From: Epinephelus fuscoguttatus
Taxonomy: Eukaryota > Chordata > Actinopteri > Perciformes > Serranidae
Direction: 5' to 3'
NCBI RefSeq assembly: GCF_011397635.1
Contig: NC_064763.1
Coordinates: 26,673,437 to 26,737,436 of the forward strand
DNA: 64,000 bases
The translations under genes and the position numbers were made by a program. Below are positions 11,848 to 23,164 of this stretch, piece by piece (positions within the stretch are counted from its first letter, which is position 1; every line of letters starts with the position of its first letter). The notes under the pieces were generated by a model that searched no databases, was not told the DNA's origin, and worked only from the letters and a program-made list of their open reading frames with translations.

Positions 11848-12326
11848 TTGAAATCTTTAACTCATAACAACTTGTTCCTCATTTCCAATCATCCTCATCA
11901 ACATACCATCAAAGGAAAACTGACAACTGGAAAGAGCCACATGATGGGTAAATGGCCTTTCACCATGTGCTAAAACAAAGGGCTGTGAACCATTGACACT
12001 CACTCACAATGAATGACAAGTCTGTCTACAGATCAGAAGATTCTAGTTTCCACTGCTGGCTAGCTCATAGAAACCTTTAACCCGTAATCACTTGTTCCTC
12101 ATTTCCAGTGTTCCTCATCTACATACTACATACCTACCTGTGAACCTCTGGGTGTTTCTAAATGTCAAGGAAAGTTCCTCAAACAAACAAATTTTAAGGA
12201 TGCTACAATTTTCAGAGGTCACACATCATTTAGAAAAAAACCCCATACTGATAATATAGTAGCAAGGTTTGGATTCAGACTTCCAATTAGACAGTCATAA
12301 CAAGGAGGCACTCAATAAACCAAGAG

Positions 12327-12398
12327 GCCGTGATCGTATAGAGGTTAGTACTCTGCATTGTGGCTGCAGCAACCCCGCTTCGAATCCGGGTCACGGCA
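12327..12398 (+). tRNA. tRNA-His(GTG) copy 15, compensatory stem change
   Basis: 72 nt. The last anticodon-stem pair has changed from G-C to A-T on both sides (CTGCA/TGCAG), so pairing is kept. A G-to-C change in the T stem (CGCTTCG) weakens the B box and breaks one pair. Confidence 0.78.
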
Positions 12399-12604
12399 TC
12401 AGTGTGAAGCTGTGCTTAATTCATGTTGTTGCTTAACTTACTCCAATCTGGTCACATGGTTTAGAATTGGACATCTCAAGCTAAGATCCTGCGTGACGCC
12501 CCAAATCTTGACCAACATTTTCCACACTTGGCCACCAAGGAAAGAACAAAAGCTTCCATGCAATACTGTGAGAAATGAGCTGTTCCCAAATGTGGCTCAA
12601 AGTA

Positions 12605-12677
12605 GGGCTAGTGGCGCAATGGATAACGCGTCTGACTACGGATCAGAAGATTCTAGGTTCGACTCCTGGCTAGCTCG
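12605..12677 (+). tRNA. tRNA-Arg(ACG) copy 15
   Basis: 73 nt, array consensus. Confidence 0.88.
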
Positions 12678-13155
12678 TTGAAACCTTTAACTCATAACAA
12701 CTTGTTCCTCATTTCCAATCATCCTCATCAACATACCATCAAAGGAAAACTGACAACTGGAAAGAGCCACATGATGGATAAATGGCCTTTCACCATGTGC
12801 TAAAACAAAGGGCTGTGAACCATTGACACTCACTCACAATGAATGACAAGTCTGTCTACAGATCAGAAGATTCTAGTTTCCACTGCTGGCTAGCTCATAG
12901 AAACCTTTAACCCGTAATCACTTGTTCCTCATTTCCAGTGTTCCTCATCTACATACTACACACCTACCTGTGAACCTCTGGGTTTTCTCCATGTCAAGGA
13001 AAGTTCCTCAAACAAACAAATTTTAAGGATGCTACAATTTTCAGAGGTCACACATCATTTAAAGAAAAAACCCATACTGATAATATAGTAGCAAGGTTTG
13101 GATTCAGACTTCCAATTAGACAGTCATAACAAGGAGGCACTCAATAAACCAAGAG

Positions 13156-13227
13156 GCCGTGATCGTATAGAGGTTAGTACTCTGCGTTGTGGCCGCAGCA
13201 ACCCCGGTTCGAATCCGGGTCACGGCA
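13156..13227 (+). tRNA. tRNA-His(GTG) copy 16
   Basis: 72 nt, array consensus. The spacer just after it (13,236-13,310) carries a cluster of transversions. Confidence 0.9.
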
Positions 13228-13433
13228 TCAGTGTGATGCTGTGCTTATTTCATGTTGTTGGTTAAGTTACTCCTTTCTGGTCACTTGGTTTAGAATTGTA
13301 CTTCTCAAGCTAAGATCCTGCGTGACACCCCAAATCCTGACCAACATTTTCCACACTTGGCCACCAAGGAAAGAACAAAAGCTTCCATGCAATACTGTGA
13401 GAAATGAGCTGTTCCCAAATGTGGCTCAAAGTA

Positions 13434-13506
13434 GGGCTAGTGGCGCAATGGATAACGCGTCTGACTACGGATCAGAAGATTCTAGGTTCGACTCCTGGCT
13501 AGCTCG
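13434..13506 (+). tRNA. tRNA-Arg(ACG) copy 16
   Basis: 73 nt, array consensus. Confidence 0.88.
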
Positions 13507-13985
13507 TTGAAACCTTTAACTCATAACAACTTGTTCCTCATTTCCAATCATCCTCATCAACATACCATCAAAGGAAAACTGACAACTGGAAAGAGCCACA
13601 TGATGGGTAAATGGCCTTTCACCATGTGCTAAAACAAAGGGCTGTGAACCATTGACACTCACTCACAATGAATGACAAGTCTGTCTACAGATCAGAAGAT
13701 TCTAGTTTCCACTGCTGGCTAGCTCATAGAAACCTTTAACCCGGAATCACTTGTTCCTCATTTCCAGTGTTCCTCATCTACATACTACATACCTACCTGT
13801 GAACCTCTGGGTGTTTCTAAATGTCAAGGAAAGTTCCTCAAACAAACAAATTTTAAGGATGCTACAATTTTCATAGGTCACACATCATTTAGAAAAAAAA
13901 CCCATACTGATAATATAGTAGCAAGGTTTGGATTCAGACTTCCAATTAGACAGTCATAACAAGGAGGCACTCACTAAACCAAGAG

Positions 13986-14056
13986 GCCGTGATCGTATAG
14001 AGGTTAGTACTCTGCGTTGTGGCCGCAGCAACCCCGGTTCGAACTGGGTCACGGCA
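13986..14056 (+). pseudogene. tRNA-His(GTG) copy 17, T-arm deletion
   Basis: 71 nt. The T arm reads TTCGAACTGGG, one base short, resembling copy 1. The other arms are intact. Confidence 0.72.
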
Positions 14057-14263
14057 TCAGTGTGAAGCTGTGCTTAATTCATGTTGCTTAACTTACTCCA
14101 ATCTGGTCACATGGTTTAGAATTGGACATCTCAAGCTAAGATCCTGCGTGATGATGCCCCAAATCCTTGACCAACATTTTCCACACTTGTCCACCAAGTA
14201 AAGAACAAAAGCTTCCATGCAATACTGTGAGAAATGAGCTGTTCCCAAATGTGGCTCAAAGTA

Positions 14264-14336
14264 GGGCTAGTGGCGCAATGGATAACGCGTCTGACTACGG
14301 ATCAGAAGATTCTAGGTTCGACTCCTGGCTAGCTCG
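14264..14336 (+). tRNA. tRNA-Arg(ACG) copy 17
   Basis: 73 nt, array consensus. Confidence 0.88.
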
Positions 14337-14815
14337 TTGAAACCTTTAACTCATAACAACTTGTTCCTCATTTCCAATCATCCTCATCAACATACCATCA
14401 AAGGAAAACTGACAACTGGAAAGAGCCACATGATGGGTAAATGGCCTTTCACCATGTGCTAAAACAAAGGGCTGTGAACCATTGACACTCACTCACAATG
14501 AATGACAAGTCTGTCTACAGATCAGAAGATTCTAGTTTCCACTGCTGGCTAGCTCATAGAAACCTTTAACCCGTAATCACTTGTTCCTCATTTCCAGTGT
14601 TCCTCATCTACATACTACATACCTACCTGTGAACCTCTGGGTGTTTCTAAATGTCAAGGAAAGTTCCTCGAACAAACAAATTTTAAGGATGCTACAATTT
14701 TCATAGGTCACACATCATTTAGAAAAAAAACCCATACTGATAATATAGTAGCAGGGTTTGGATTCAGACTTCCAAACAGACAGTCATAACAAGGAGGCAC
14801 TCAATAAACCAAGAG

Positions 14816-14884
14816 GCCGTGATCGTATAGAGGTTAGTACTCTGCGTTGTGGCAGCAACCCCGGTTCGAATCCGTGTCACGGCA
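14816..14884 (+). pseudogene. tRNA-His(GTG) copy 18, damaged
   Basis: 69 nt. Three bases are lost from the 3' anticodon stem and one G-to-T change lies in the T stem (TCCGTG). Confidence 0.8.
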
Positions 14885-15090
14885 TCAGTGTGAAGCTGTG
14901 CTTAATTCATGTTGTTGCTTAACTTACTCCAATCCGGTCACATGGTTTAGAATTGGACATCTCAAGCTAAGATCCTGCATGATGCCCCAAATCCTGACCA
15001 ACATTTTCCACACTTGGCCACCAAGGAAAGAACAAAAGCTTCCATGCAATACTGTGAGAAATGAGCTGTTCCCAAATGTGGCTCAAAGTA

Positions 15091-15163
15091 GGGCTAGTGG
15101 CGCAATGGATAACGCGTCTGACTACGGATCAGAAGATTCTAGGTTCGACTCCTGGCTAGCTCA
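15091..15163 (+). tRNA. tRNA-Arg(ACG) copy 18, discriminator A
   Basis: 73 nt. All arms are consensus, but the discriminator base is A instead of G. Confidence 0.84.
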
Positions 15164-15642
15164 TTGAAATCTTTAACTCATAACAACTTGTTCCTCATTT
15201 CCAATCATCCTCATCAACATACCATCAAAGGAAAACTGACAACTGGAAAGAGCCACATGATGGGTAAATGGCCTTTCACCATGTGCTAAAACAAAGGGCT
15301 GTGAACCATTGACACTCACTCACAATGAATGACAAGTCTGTCTACAGATCAGAAGATTCTAGTTTCCACTGCTGGCTAGCTCATAGAAACCTTTAACCCG
15401 TAATCACTTGTTCCTCATTTCCAGTGTTCCTCATCTACATACTACATACCTACCTGTGAACCTCTGGGTGTTTCTAAATGTCAAGGAAAGTTCCTCAAAC
15501 AAACAAATTTTAAGGATGCTACAATTTTCAGAGGTCACACATCATTTAAAGAAAAAACCCATACTGATAATATAGTAGCAAGGTTTGGATTCAGACCTCC
15601 AAACAGACAGTCATAACAAGGAGGCACTCAATAAACCAAGAG

Positions 15643-15715
15643 GCCGTGATCGTATAGAGGTTAGTACTCTGCGTTGTGGCCGCAGCAACCCCGGTTCGAA
15701 TCCGGGTCCGCGGCA
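15643..15715 (+). pseudogene. tRNA-His(GTG) copy 19, acceptor damaged
   Basis: 73 nt. One inserted base and a substitution in the 3' acceptor strand (TCCGCGGC instead of TCACGGC) disrupt pairing with GCCGTGA. Confidence 0.74.
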
Positions 15716-15921
15716 TCAGTGTGAAGCTGTGCTTAATTCATGTTGTTGCTTAACTTACTCCAATCTGGTCACATGGTTTAGAATTGGACATCTCAAGCTA
15801 AGATCCTGCGTGACGCCCCAAATCTTGACCAACATTTTCCACACTTGGCCACCAAGGAAAGAACAAAAGCTTCCATGCAATACTGTGAGAAATGAGCTGT
15901 TCCCAAATGTGGCTCAAAGTA

Positions 15922-15994
15922 GGGCTAGTGGCGCAATGGATAACGCGTCTAACTACGGATCAGAAGATTCTAGGTTCGACTCCTGGCTAGCTCA
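15922..15994 (+). tRNA. tRNA-Arg(ACG) copy 19, stem mismatch
   Basis: 73 nt. A G-to-A change in the 5' anticodon stem (TCTAA) creates an A-C mismatch, and the discriminator is A. This is the last array copy before the right edge. Confidence 0.75.
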
Positions 15995-16591
15995 TTGAAA
16001 TCTTTAGCTCATAACAACTTGTTCCTCATTTCCAATCATCCTTATCAACATACCATCAAAGGAAAACTGACAACTGGAAAGAGCCACATGATGGATAAAT
16101 GGCCTTTCACCATGTGCTAAAACAAAGGGCTGTGAACCATTGACACTCACTCACAATGAATGACAAGTCTGTCTACAGATCAGAAGATTCTAGTTTCCAC
16201 TGCTGGCTAGCTCATAGAAACCTTTAACCCGTAATCACTTGTTCCTCATTTCCAGTGTTCCTCATCTACATACTACATACCTACCTGTGAACCTCTGGGT
16301 GTTTCTCAATGTAAAGGAAGGCTCCTCAAACTAACAAATTTCAAGAATGCTACAATTTTCACAGGTCACACATCATTTAGAAAAAACTCATACTGACATG
16401 TTAGTGTTCTTTTTCTTTCCCCTTTTGTGTAACTTGCTCATCATCTTTTTCCTTTAAACGAAAATTTGTCCCTGAACGGGTGTAAAAAGGCAACTACTGG
16501 TATCAAGTGTTGAACAACAACAAAGGAGGACAAATCTTTGTTTGAAAATAAAAAGTGACAAAAAAGGGTCTCTGTGCCTGTGTGTTGGTAC

Positions 16592-19500
16592 CTGCAGCAT
16601 TGCCATGCTGTCATCAGGCTTGCCTCTCTGTGCTTCCAGTTCTGCACCTTCGACCATCAAAAGGGCTTGAATATCCAGTTCTCCCCATCGTGCACATTCA
16701 TGAAGACCCTCCTGCAACACCTGAGCTGCCTCCTCATTGATGTTCTTCCCTTGAAAATACAATCACGTTTGTCACACAGAGAGACTAAATATGCAATATT
16801 CAAAATCATATCACTAACCTATATGCAGCTAATGAAGTCTCTGGTTTTTTGTTTCATTAGTTAGCCATTTGACGTTACTGTAAACCCTTCGCTTTTTAAT
16901 ACTCTAATACTGTACTCAAATATTCTGGTAACACTGGGCACTCTGGGCATAATATACCAAACCTTGTTATGTGAAACAATGTAATGAAATAACGTAAAGT
17001 AGTCCTCCACGTATTTTTCAAGTGTACACCCAGTGCCAGTTTGCATATTAGGAAAATGTGTCTAACCCTTGTTTTCACATTTGTAATCCTTGTGACATTA
17101 GTCCAACTGTTTAAAACATACAATACATAAATCAGAAAAAAGTGAGAGCAGCACAAAGCATGATCAGACCTGAGACAAGAGCAGCAGCACCAGGGATTTG
17201 TGCAGCCAGGCTGCGGACCAGAGCCAGGCGGCACTGCAGCCACAGAGGAATTCCAATTCTCTCACCGGCCTCAACTGCTCTGGGACAGTCTCCATGAAAG
17301 GGGTTTGAAAAACCACAATCTTTAGTACCCTGTAGACAGGATATTACACATATTACCAAATGCATATTCATAAACCATGTACAATAAATCTCTATTCTAC
17401 TGCCCCAGTTATGTTCATATTTCACATTAAATGAAAAAAGGTGACATTATCACATTTTGGCACTTTCAGATTGGTTTCTGCAGTTTCAATACATGTTCTA
17501 CTTTTGGTTGTAATGTCGTCATGTTCTGTAATGCTGACAACACAATACACAGATAGGGATTTCATATGCTTGGATTTTGTTCCAAAAACAACTATTTAAT
17601 TCTGCATCTATCTATACAAACATCCTACTCGTTCACTTCCAGTCCGGGCATGTAGGACCTCAGATGCAGGTTTCTGAGCGCCAGGTAAGATTCCTCTCAT
17701 GATTACAGGAGACGTCTCCATCAGCACCAAGGATGAAATTGCCGTCTCAGAACTAAAGGAGGATGATAAAATAGTTAGGATGGTCAGGACATACAGACAT
17801 GAGCATGTTAATACACGCACAGCACACATGAATAAGGCCAACGTACCTAAGTGCAGCACGTCCTTGTTGCAGGTATAGGTCTGCCTTTAGAAGATTGGAC
17901 TCTATCACCAGTTCTAGGTTAACCACTTCATTACAGGACTGAGAAGTGAGCTGCTGAGAAATTGAGTGCAACAAGGAGGATGCTCCTTCTAGCAAAATGA
18001 ACTACATCAGAGGAAATGACAGAAAGTCAACATAAAAAAGTTAGAATCAACAGTAAGAATAAAACAACTCAATGCTGATATTACAGTTAGTGGCAAGCCC
18101 ATGAAGTAAAGATGTATTGAAAAATCCAAATAAATATTACCTTTATCCTTTCTGCTGTGAGCTTCTCCTCTGTATCAAAGGTCAACACTTTTGGCTTTTC
18201 TGTCTGTAGACAGGAGCCCTCAGTGTCCAGCCTGTCCTGTTCATGGGGTTCTGAGTCCACCAGACAAGTTGTTGAGCTGGCACAAGCTTCTCCTTCAGCA
18301 TCATCTGAAAGACATTGAAAGAACAAAGCGAACACAAACCAATAGGACATGGCTAGGGCTGCCACTAACGATTATTTTCATTGTCGACTAATCTGTCGAT
18401 TATTTCTTCGATTAGTTGACTAATCATTTCATCGAAAAATGTGTTAAAATGTTGAAAAATGTCGGTCTGTCTCGCCCAAACCCCAAAATTACGTCATCTA
18501 ATGTCTTGTTTCATACTCATGCTGAAGGGTTTCAGTTCACTGTCATGGGAGAGTGTGTAAAGCTGCCAATATTTGAACGTAAGAAGCTGCAATAGGAGTA
18601 TTTTGGGGTACTTTTATAGTACTTTTCTATGAAAAATTACTCAAACCGATTAGTCGACTACTAAAATAGTCACCGATTATTTTAATAGTCGATTAGTCAT
18701 CGATTAGTCGACTAATCGTGGCAGCTCTAGACATGGCTAAAAGCAAAATAATAACCTTATGAACAAGTTTGTTTCGATCACACTCCCTCTTGACTTCAAC
18801 CCTTTATTTACTTTTCTCACTTCCATTTCTCTTCTTGTGCACTAACCTGAACTGCCAATTAGAGTGATTTCATTCACCTACAGGCTCCATTGTCTCTGAT
18901 GCCAATTCAACATTCTGAATCAGCTGAAAAAAAGTCAAAAAGGGCTGTCAAGGACTGTCAACGGCCGATGGGGGCCAACACAGCGGGAAACACCAGGGTG
19001 TCTAAGGCAACAGACAGTCACGGACGGCGCAACACTGACAGACTGCCGACTGTTGGCCTGGTGTGTCAGGGCCTTTACAGGCCAGTGCATATGCAGATGT
19101 AGTCTCACAATGCAGTGAAAGACTCTTATTTAGCCTTACAACACTAAAGGTGGTTACTCATATCCAAAAATTATAAATAACCTTTAACTATTTTACCTAT
19201 TACATAACCATTCTTAGACATAAATTGGTTGATTTTTCATGTTTATTTAAAAAGATACACAGACCCTTTTGGATGCTGAACATCTGGTGAAATGAAGAAC
19301 ACAAAAGGTCATGTGGTTATTTATATTAGTTTAACAGTATGTATCTTACCCTATTGTCTGTTTATTAATATAACCTTATTTGGTTAAACATGTCACATGA
19401 TGCAAATAATTAACCCAACATAAAAAACAGAGAGAAGAAAGTACACTTGCATACAGACCTGGAACAGAGGGGCTATGTACAGTGTTGCTGAGTGCCAGGA

Positions 19501-22500
19501 TGAGTTGAACACGAGCAAGGTTGAATCGGAGGCACAATGTGGATCCATACAGGGTTTGGACCTCTGGAGCAAAGTCACAGTTCACAAGTTCCTCCAAAGC
19601 CTAACCACAAACCACAACCACACAAATTACATTAACAATATGTTAATGTGTCAAATATAATGCAGAAACAGCAGCACAGAGACAGTGAACAGGTCAGTCA
19701 AGCATTTTTGCCTACTTATGGAAGGATATGTAATTTTTTTTACATGTTTATGTGTGTGTGTATTTTTTGTCAGTGCATTCATGTGAGTGTGTTAGCTGAC
19801 TGATGTTTTTGAATATGTCGCAAAGACCAAATGGCAGGGAGTGGGTTAGGGTTAGGAGGATGAGGTGATTCTGTTATATTATAAAAGCAAATAAAACTGC
19901 ACCTGCACCATACAAAATGGGACAGTCTCGTTAGTCCTTTTAAAAATTATTTGTGCAACAATTCTTCCAACAAAAACAACAGGACATTTAATTTGAAATC
20001 TAAATAAGAATAATTCACTTTTCAGAAATCTACTGAAACCATATATAAAAAAGTACCTCAGAATTGTCCAGGAGAGACTTGTTGCTGTAGAACATCCTCA
20101 CAGGCTGCAGAATAAGCACAATTTGTAATATAATCATACAAACAAGGAACCTAACAATACCTTTTATAGTGTGCAGAGACACCACTAGAACAAAAAAAAG
20201 TTTAATAGTTTTCCAGAAATACTGTACAGTCTTCCACTAATGTTTAAATTAGGTTGGAAATAGCAGGTACACATATCTCTCTAAGGGGGTGAAAGGTAAA
20301 CAACCTTCACATATTCCATTAAAGATTCAGATTTACAGTATTATAAACACAAGGTCAACACTAAAAGTGTGCATAAGGTATGTTAATAACACCAAGATGC
20401 AACACTATCAAAGGTACAGTACCAGCTTGCACAGGCTAAGAGAAAACATATGTGTTTTTACTTGGAGATTGTCTTTGGCAATGTTGTAACCATGAGGCAG
20501 ACGGACTCCTGTTCCTTGTGTGAGCTGAAGTGCCTCCTTTACAGCTTCAGTGAACAGACACAGTTCTGTGAGGGCACGCATCTGCAGAAAACAGCAACCC
20601 AGACTGAAAACTCCACCACAACCACGACAGGAAAACATTTACATGTACATATAGAAGCCAACTCAAATGCTGACCTTAAGTATTTTGCCCTCAACATAGC
20701 GTTGGAAATCTCTGCACACAGTCCCCACAAAATGAAGGTAAAGGGCGAGTATGGGTAGCAGCTGAAATAACAAAGATGATTTAACAAGTCAATTATTTAT
20801 CTTGAGAATTGGAGTTCAAAATGGGGACAGACAGACAGTGTTTACGTGTTTACCGTGATATAGTAGCCTGTGGTGAAAAGCCAGTGGCAGACGAAGTTAA
20901 GGCTGGTTACAGTGGTGCTAAGGTGAACCCTGTGGGGTTCAGAGAACAGGTCAACTCCTGGGAGCAGTTCATCTTCGATGGTGTGAGAGGCGTACTGGAG
21001 GTCGGCCTGGGGCTGAGCCAGTGAGCAACACAGCACACACTGGAGAAGTGGTTTACACAAACACACACATGCATGTCAGACATAATAACTTACAGTATAC
21101 AGTCATGAAAGCAAAAACTTCTCCTGTCATTGTTTCCTCAATGGTGCATTTAGCAACAAAAGTAAAAACCGTGTTTAAGAGAGAGATCAACATCCACTTT
21201 AAGTATTACCTTAAACAGGTGTGCAGACATTAGACAGCACTTGGTCCGTTGGCTGATATCAGACGTTAAGATATACCTGTAGTTAAAAACACGTCCCTCA
21301 GGAGCAGGTAGATTTAAAGGGATGCTTGCAACACAAACAAAACATATAAAATCAATTATGAACCTCGTTGAAACCTACTGTGCAATCTTGGCAGTGAGCC
21401 CAGCAGCCTGTAGACATCCCCACATGCCAGCCTGTTGCAGAGTTTGTTGTAGGGAGCCACCCCAAAATGACAGACCGTCCCATTTCTCTACAGCACCTGA
21501 GCACTGTAAGGCACAGTCTACAGCTTTACTCCAGTATGAGTGTGCAGCCCTGGGGATAAAAAAAAAACAGGCAGGAATTTAGTTATTATAAGATTGTAAG
21601 GAAAATGACGAAAAGCTCAACTCACAGACCTTTGTTGTGTAACTGTAGTTAAACGGCTGAAGGCTTAGATCAACACACCCACACACACACATTCCTACTC
21701 AGCAAACAGATTCTTACCGTGTGTTTCCACTGTAGAACTGTAGGTTTCCCATCTCATGTAGTGCCAGAACTCTGAGGGAGTCATGATTGTTGGCCTGGAG
21801 ATACTCTGAAGAAAAGTTGGATGGAGATGAAGAAAAGTAAGACCTTTAGGACCCTGACAGCCAGACACGTCCAGATGTTTCATGTTATTATCTCGTCATG
21901 CAATTTGCTGGTAGTCTCTGTAACACGTCTAACTCAGTGTCCCACCTATTGACAATTTGACAATACATGTCTTCTTAACGTAAATGTTGTCCACACTTCC
22001 ACACCAAAGTGAACAACAAAAGCTTACATGCAGTTTTGTGACGATGTAGCTGTTCCCAACTACAGCTGTACATAGGGGCTAGTGGCGCAATGGATAACGC
22101 GTCTGACTACGGATCAGAAGATTCTAGGTTCAACTCCTGGCTAGCTCGTATAAACTTTTAACCGGTAACTACTTGTTCCTCATCTACGGACCCTCAAAGG
22201 AAATTTACCACTGGAAAAAGCCACATGATGGATAAATGGCCTTTCGCCATGTGCTAAAAAGGGATTTGAACCATTGTGAAACCTCTGCTGTGGTCTCTAG
22301 TGTAACTTGCTAATCATTCTTCTGTGGGTTTTTAGTATTTAGTATTGTGTGCTCTTACTAATGGAGATGGAGTATGCAGCTTTGACAGTTGGCAAGTGGT
22401 CAGGGCCAATGGGAATGCTGTAAAGAGCATTTGGGGTACTGAAGTCCTCCTCGGTCAGGCTGCAAGGTTGGATGTTTGGAGTAGGCAAAACTAAGGGGCT

Positions 22501-23164
22501 GAAATCAACCAGGCTTGCTGAATGGCTGAGACTTCTGCTCTGACAGTGCTGCAACTGTGTCGCAAAGCCTGGAAAGAGGCACAAATTAATGCAAACAGTG
22601 AAGATTTCAAACAGCTGTTGTGTGAGTGAGTGTGTGTGTGTCAAATCAAAAAGCCCTGAACTCACAGGGATTTGTGTATGCAAGAAGTAGCAGCAGTAAT
22701 GAGCGGCTATGCTGGAAGACATGCAGACAATGTGGTCTTCTCTCAAGAGCTTGACGGTAAGAGCTCAGCGTGTCTTCCACATCCAGAGGAACGCAAACAA
22801 GGGACATGGAGCGCTGTTTCTCTGAATCTTAGACACAGAACAAATATGCATGAAAACATTCTGCACAATTCATACCATAGTATCTCAACATTCCACCATT
22901 AACTATGTTTTTTTTTTAATATTTGGAACATTTCAATTATAAGGCAGCCATCACAATTTACAAAAGCCTACAGACTATTGTTTGTGTGATTAAAATATTT
23001 CGTCATGATAAGACACATGGCTGGCACTTCAAACCTTTAAGATCAACTACATCTGGTTGTGTAGAGTTTGTGAGTGCTGCTTTTTTGCGATTGGGCAGCT
23101 GCTGTGCAGGGTAAGGGCTCCGCCCAATGAGCAGCTGGGAGTCTGCGTAGCTTCTGTAAGTTAC
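16592..23164 (-). CDS. cfap54: cfap54 exons 39-54 (last exons in window)
   Basis: Exons in transcript order: 23035-23164, 22666-22821, 22359-22568, 21718-21805, 21379-21549, 21210-21276, 20854-21039, 20675-20761, 20462-20581, 20057-20104, 19459-19600, 18141-18304, 17847-18001, 17629-17752, 17170-17329, 16592-16749. Intron 41 holds the lone tRNA-Arg and intron 49 a hAT MITE. Exon 54 ends CTGCAG|GTACCA with a normal donor in phase 0. I see no acceptor-exon-stop between 16,396 and 16,591, so the next exon must be left of the array. Confidence 0.85.

Larger units (their letters stand above)
123..16214 (+). pseudogene. Decayed tRNA-Arg remnant in every array unit
   Basis: Each unit holds a second, degenerate tRNA-Arg of ~61 bp that aligns with the functional Arg gene from the D-loop to the 3' end. 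It has lost the 5' acceptor strand and A box. The anticodon loop reads CTACAGA instead of CTACGGA, and the T-loop GGTTCGA has become GTTTCCA. Copies are at 123-183, 950-1010, 1141-1191, 1887-1947, 2711-2771, 3538-3598, 4368-4428, 4559-4609, 5375-5435, 6204-6264, 7029-7089, 7856-7916, 8686-8746, 9518-9578, 10347-10407, 11177-11237, 12007-12067, 12837-12897, 13666-13726, 14496-14556, 15323-15383 and 16154-16214. The 3' flanks of remnant and live gene are also similar, so an Arg block was duplicated before the array amplified. Confidence 0.85.
1..16396 (+). repeat. Tandem array of ~830-bp units carrying tRNA-His and tRNA-Arg
   Basis: About 19.7 head-to-tail copies of one unit. Spacing between successive tRNA-Arg starts is 825-831 bp, except two longer units (937 and 1011 bp) that contain an extra partial duplication. 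Unit order is: tRNA-His(GTG), ~206-bp spacer, tRNA-Arg(ACG), ~160-bp spacer, decayed half tRNA-Arg, ~300-bp AT-rich spacer. The left end is cut by the window. The right end is near 16,396, where the unit text stops shortly after the 'catactga' motif and unique intron sequence begins. Unit 2 lacks ~100 bp between His and Arg. The array lies antisense to cfap54. Short ORFs across the units are only translations of the repeat. Confidence 0.97.
21985..22330 (+). repeat. Lone diverged copy of the array's Arg block
   Basis: Sequence before and after the tRNA matches the array unit with many substitutions: 'acaaaagctt', 'gctgttccca' upstream; 'agccacatgatgg', 'ccatgtgctaaaa' downstream. Its distal edge (gtgtaacttgctaatcatt) resembles the unique DNA just right of the array at 16,427-16,446. 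It lies in cfap54 intron 41, antisense to that gene, and has no tRNA-His partner and no decayed second Arg. Confidence 0.85.

Noticed and set aside
1-16396. Recurrent 103-112-residue ORFs in each array unit (for example MWPQQPRFESGSRHQC...)
   Set aside because: They start inside tRNA-His and end just past tRNA-Arg; the frame is a translation of tRNA genes and spacers, with no domain and frequent frameshifts between units.
1-16396. CRISPR array or bacterial-type repeat
   Set aside because: Units are ~830 bp with no short repeat-spacer structure, and they contain eukaryotic tRNA genes in a vertebrate context.
18878-18935. Possible extra cfap54 exon (minus strand, LIQNVELASETMEP)
   Set aside because: It has acceptor- and donor-like edges, but the incoming phase from exon 49 produces a stop; direct splicing of 49 to 50 keeps the frame.
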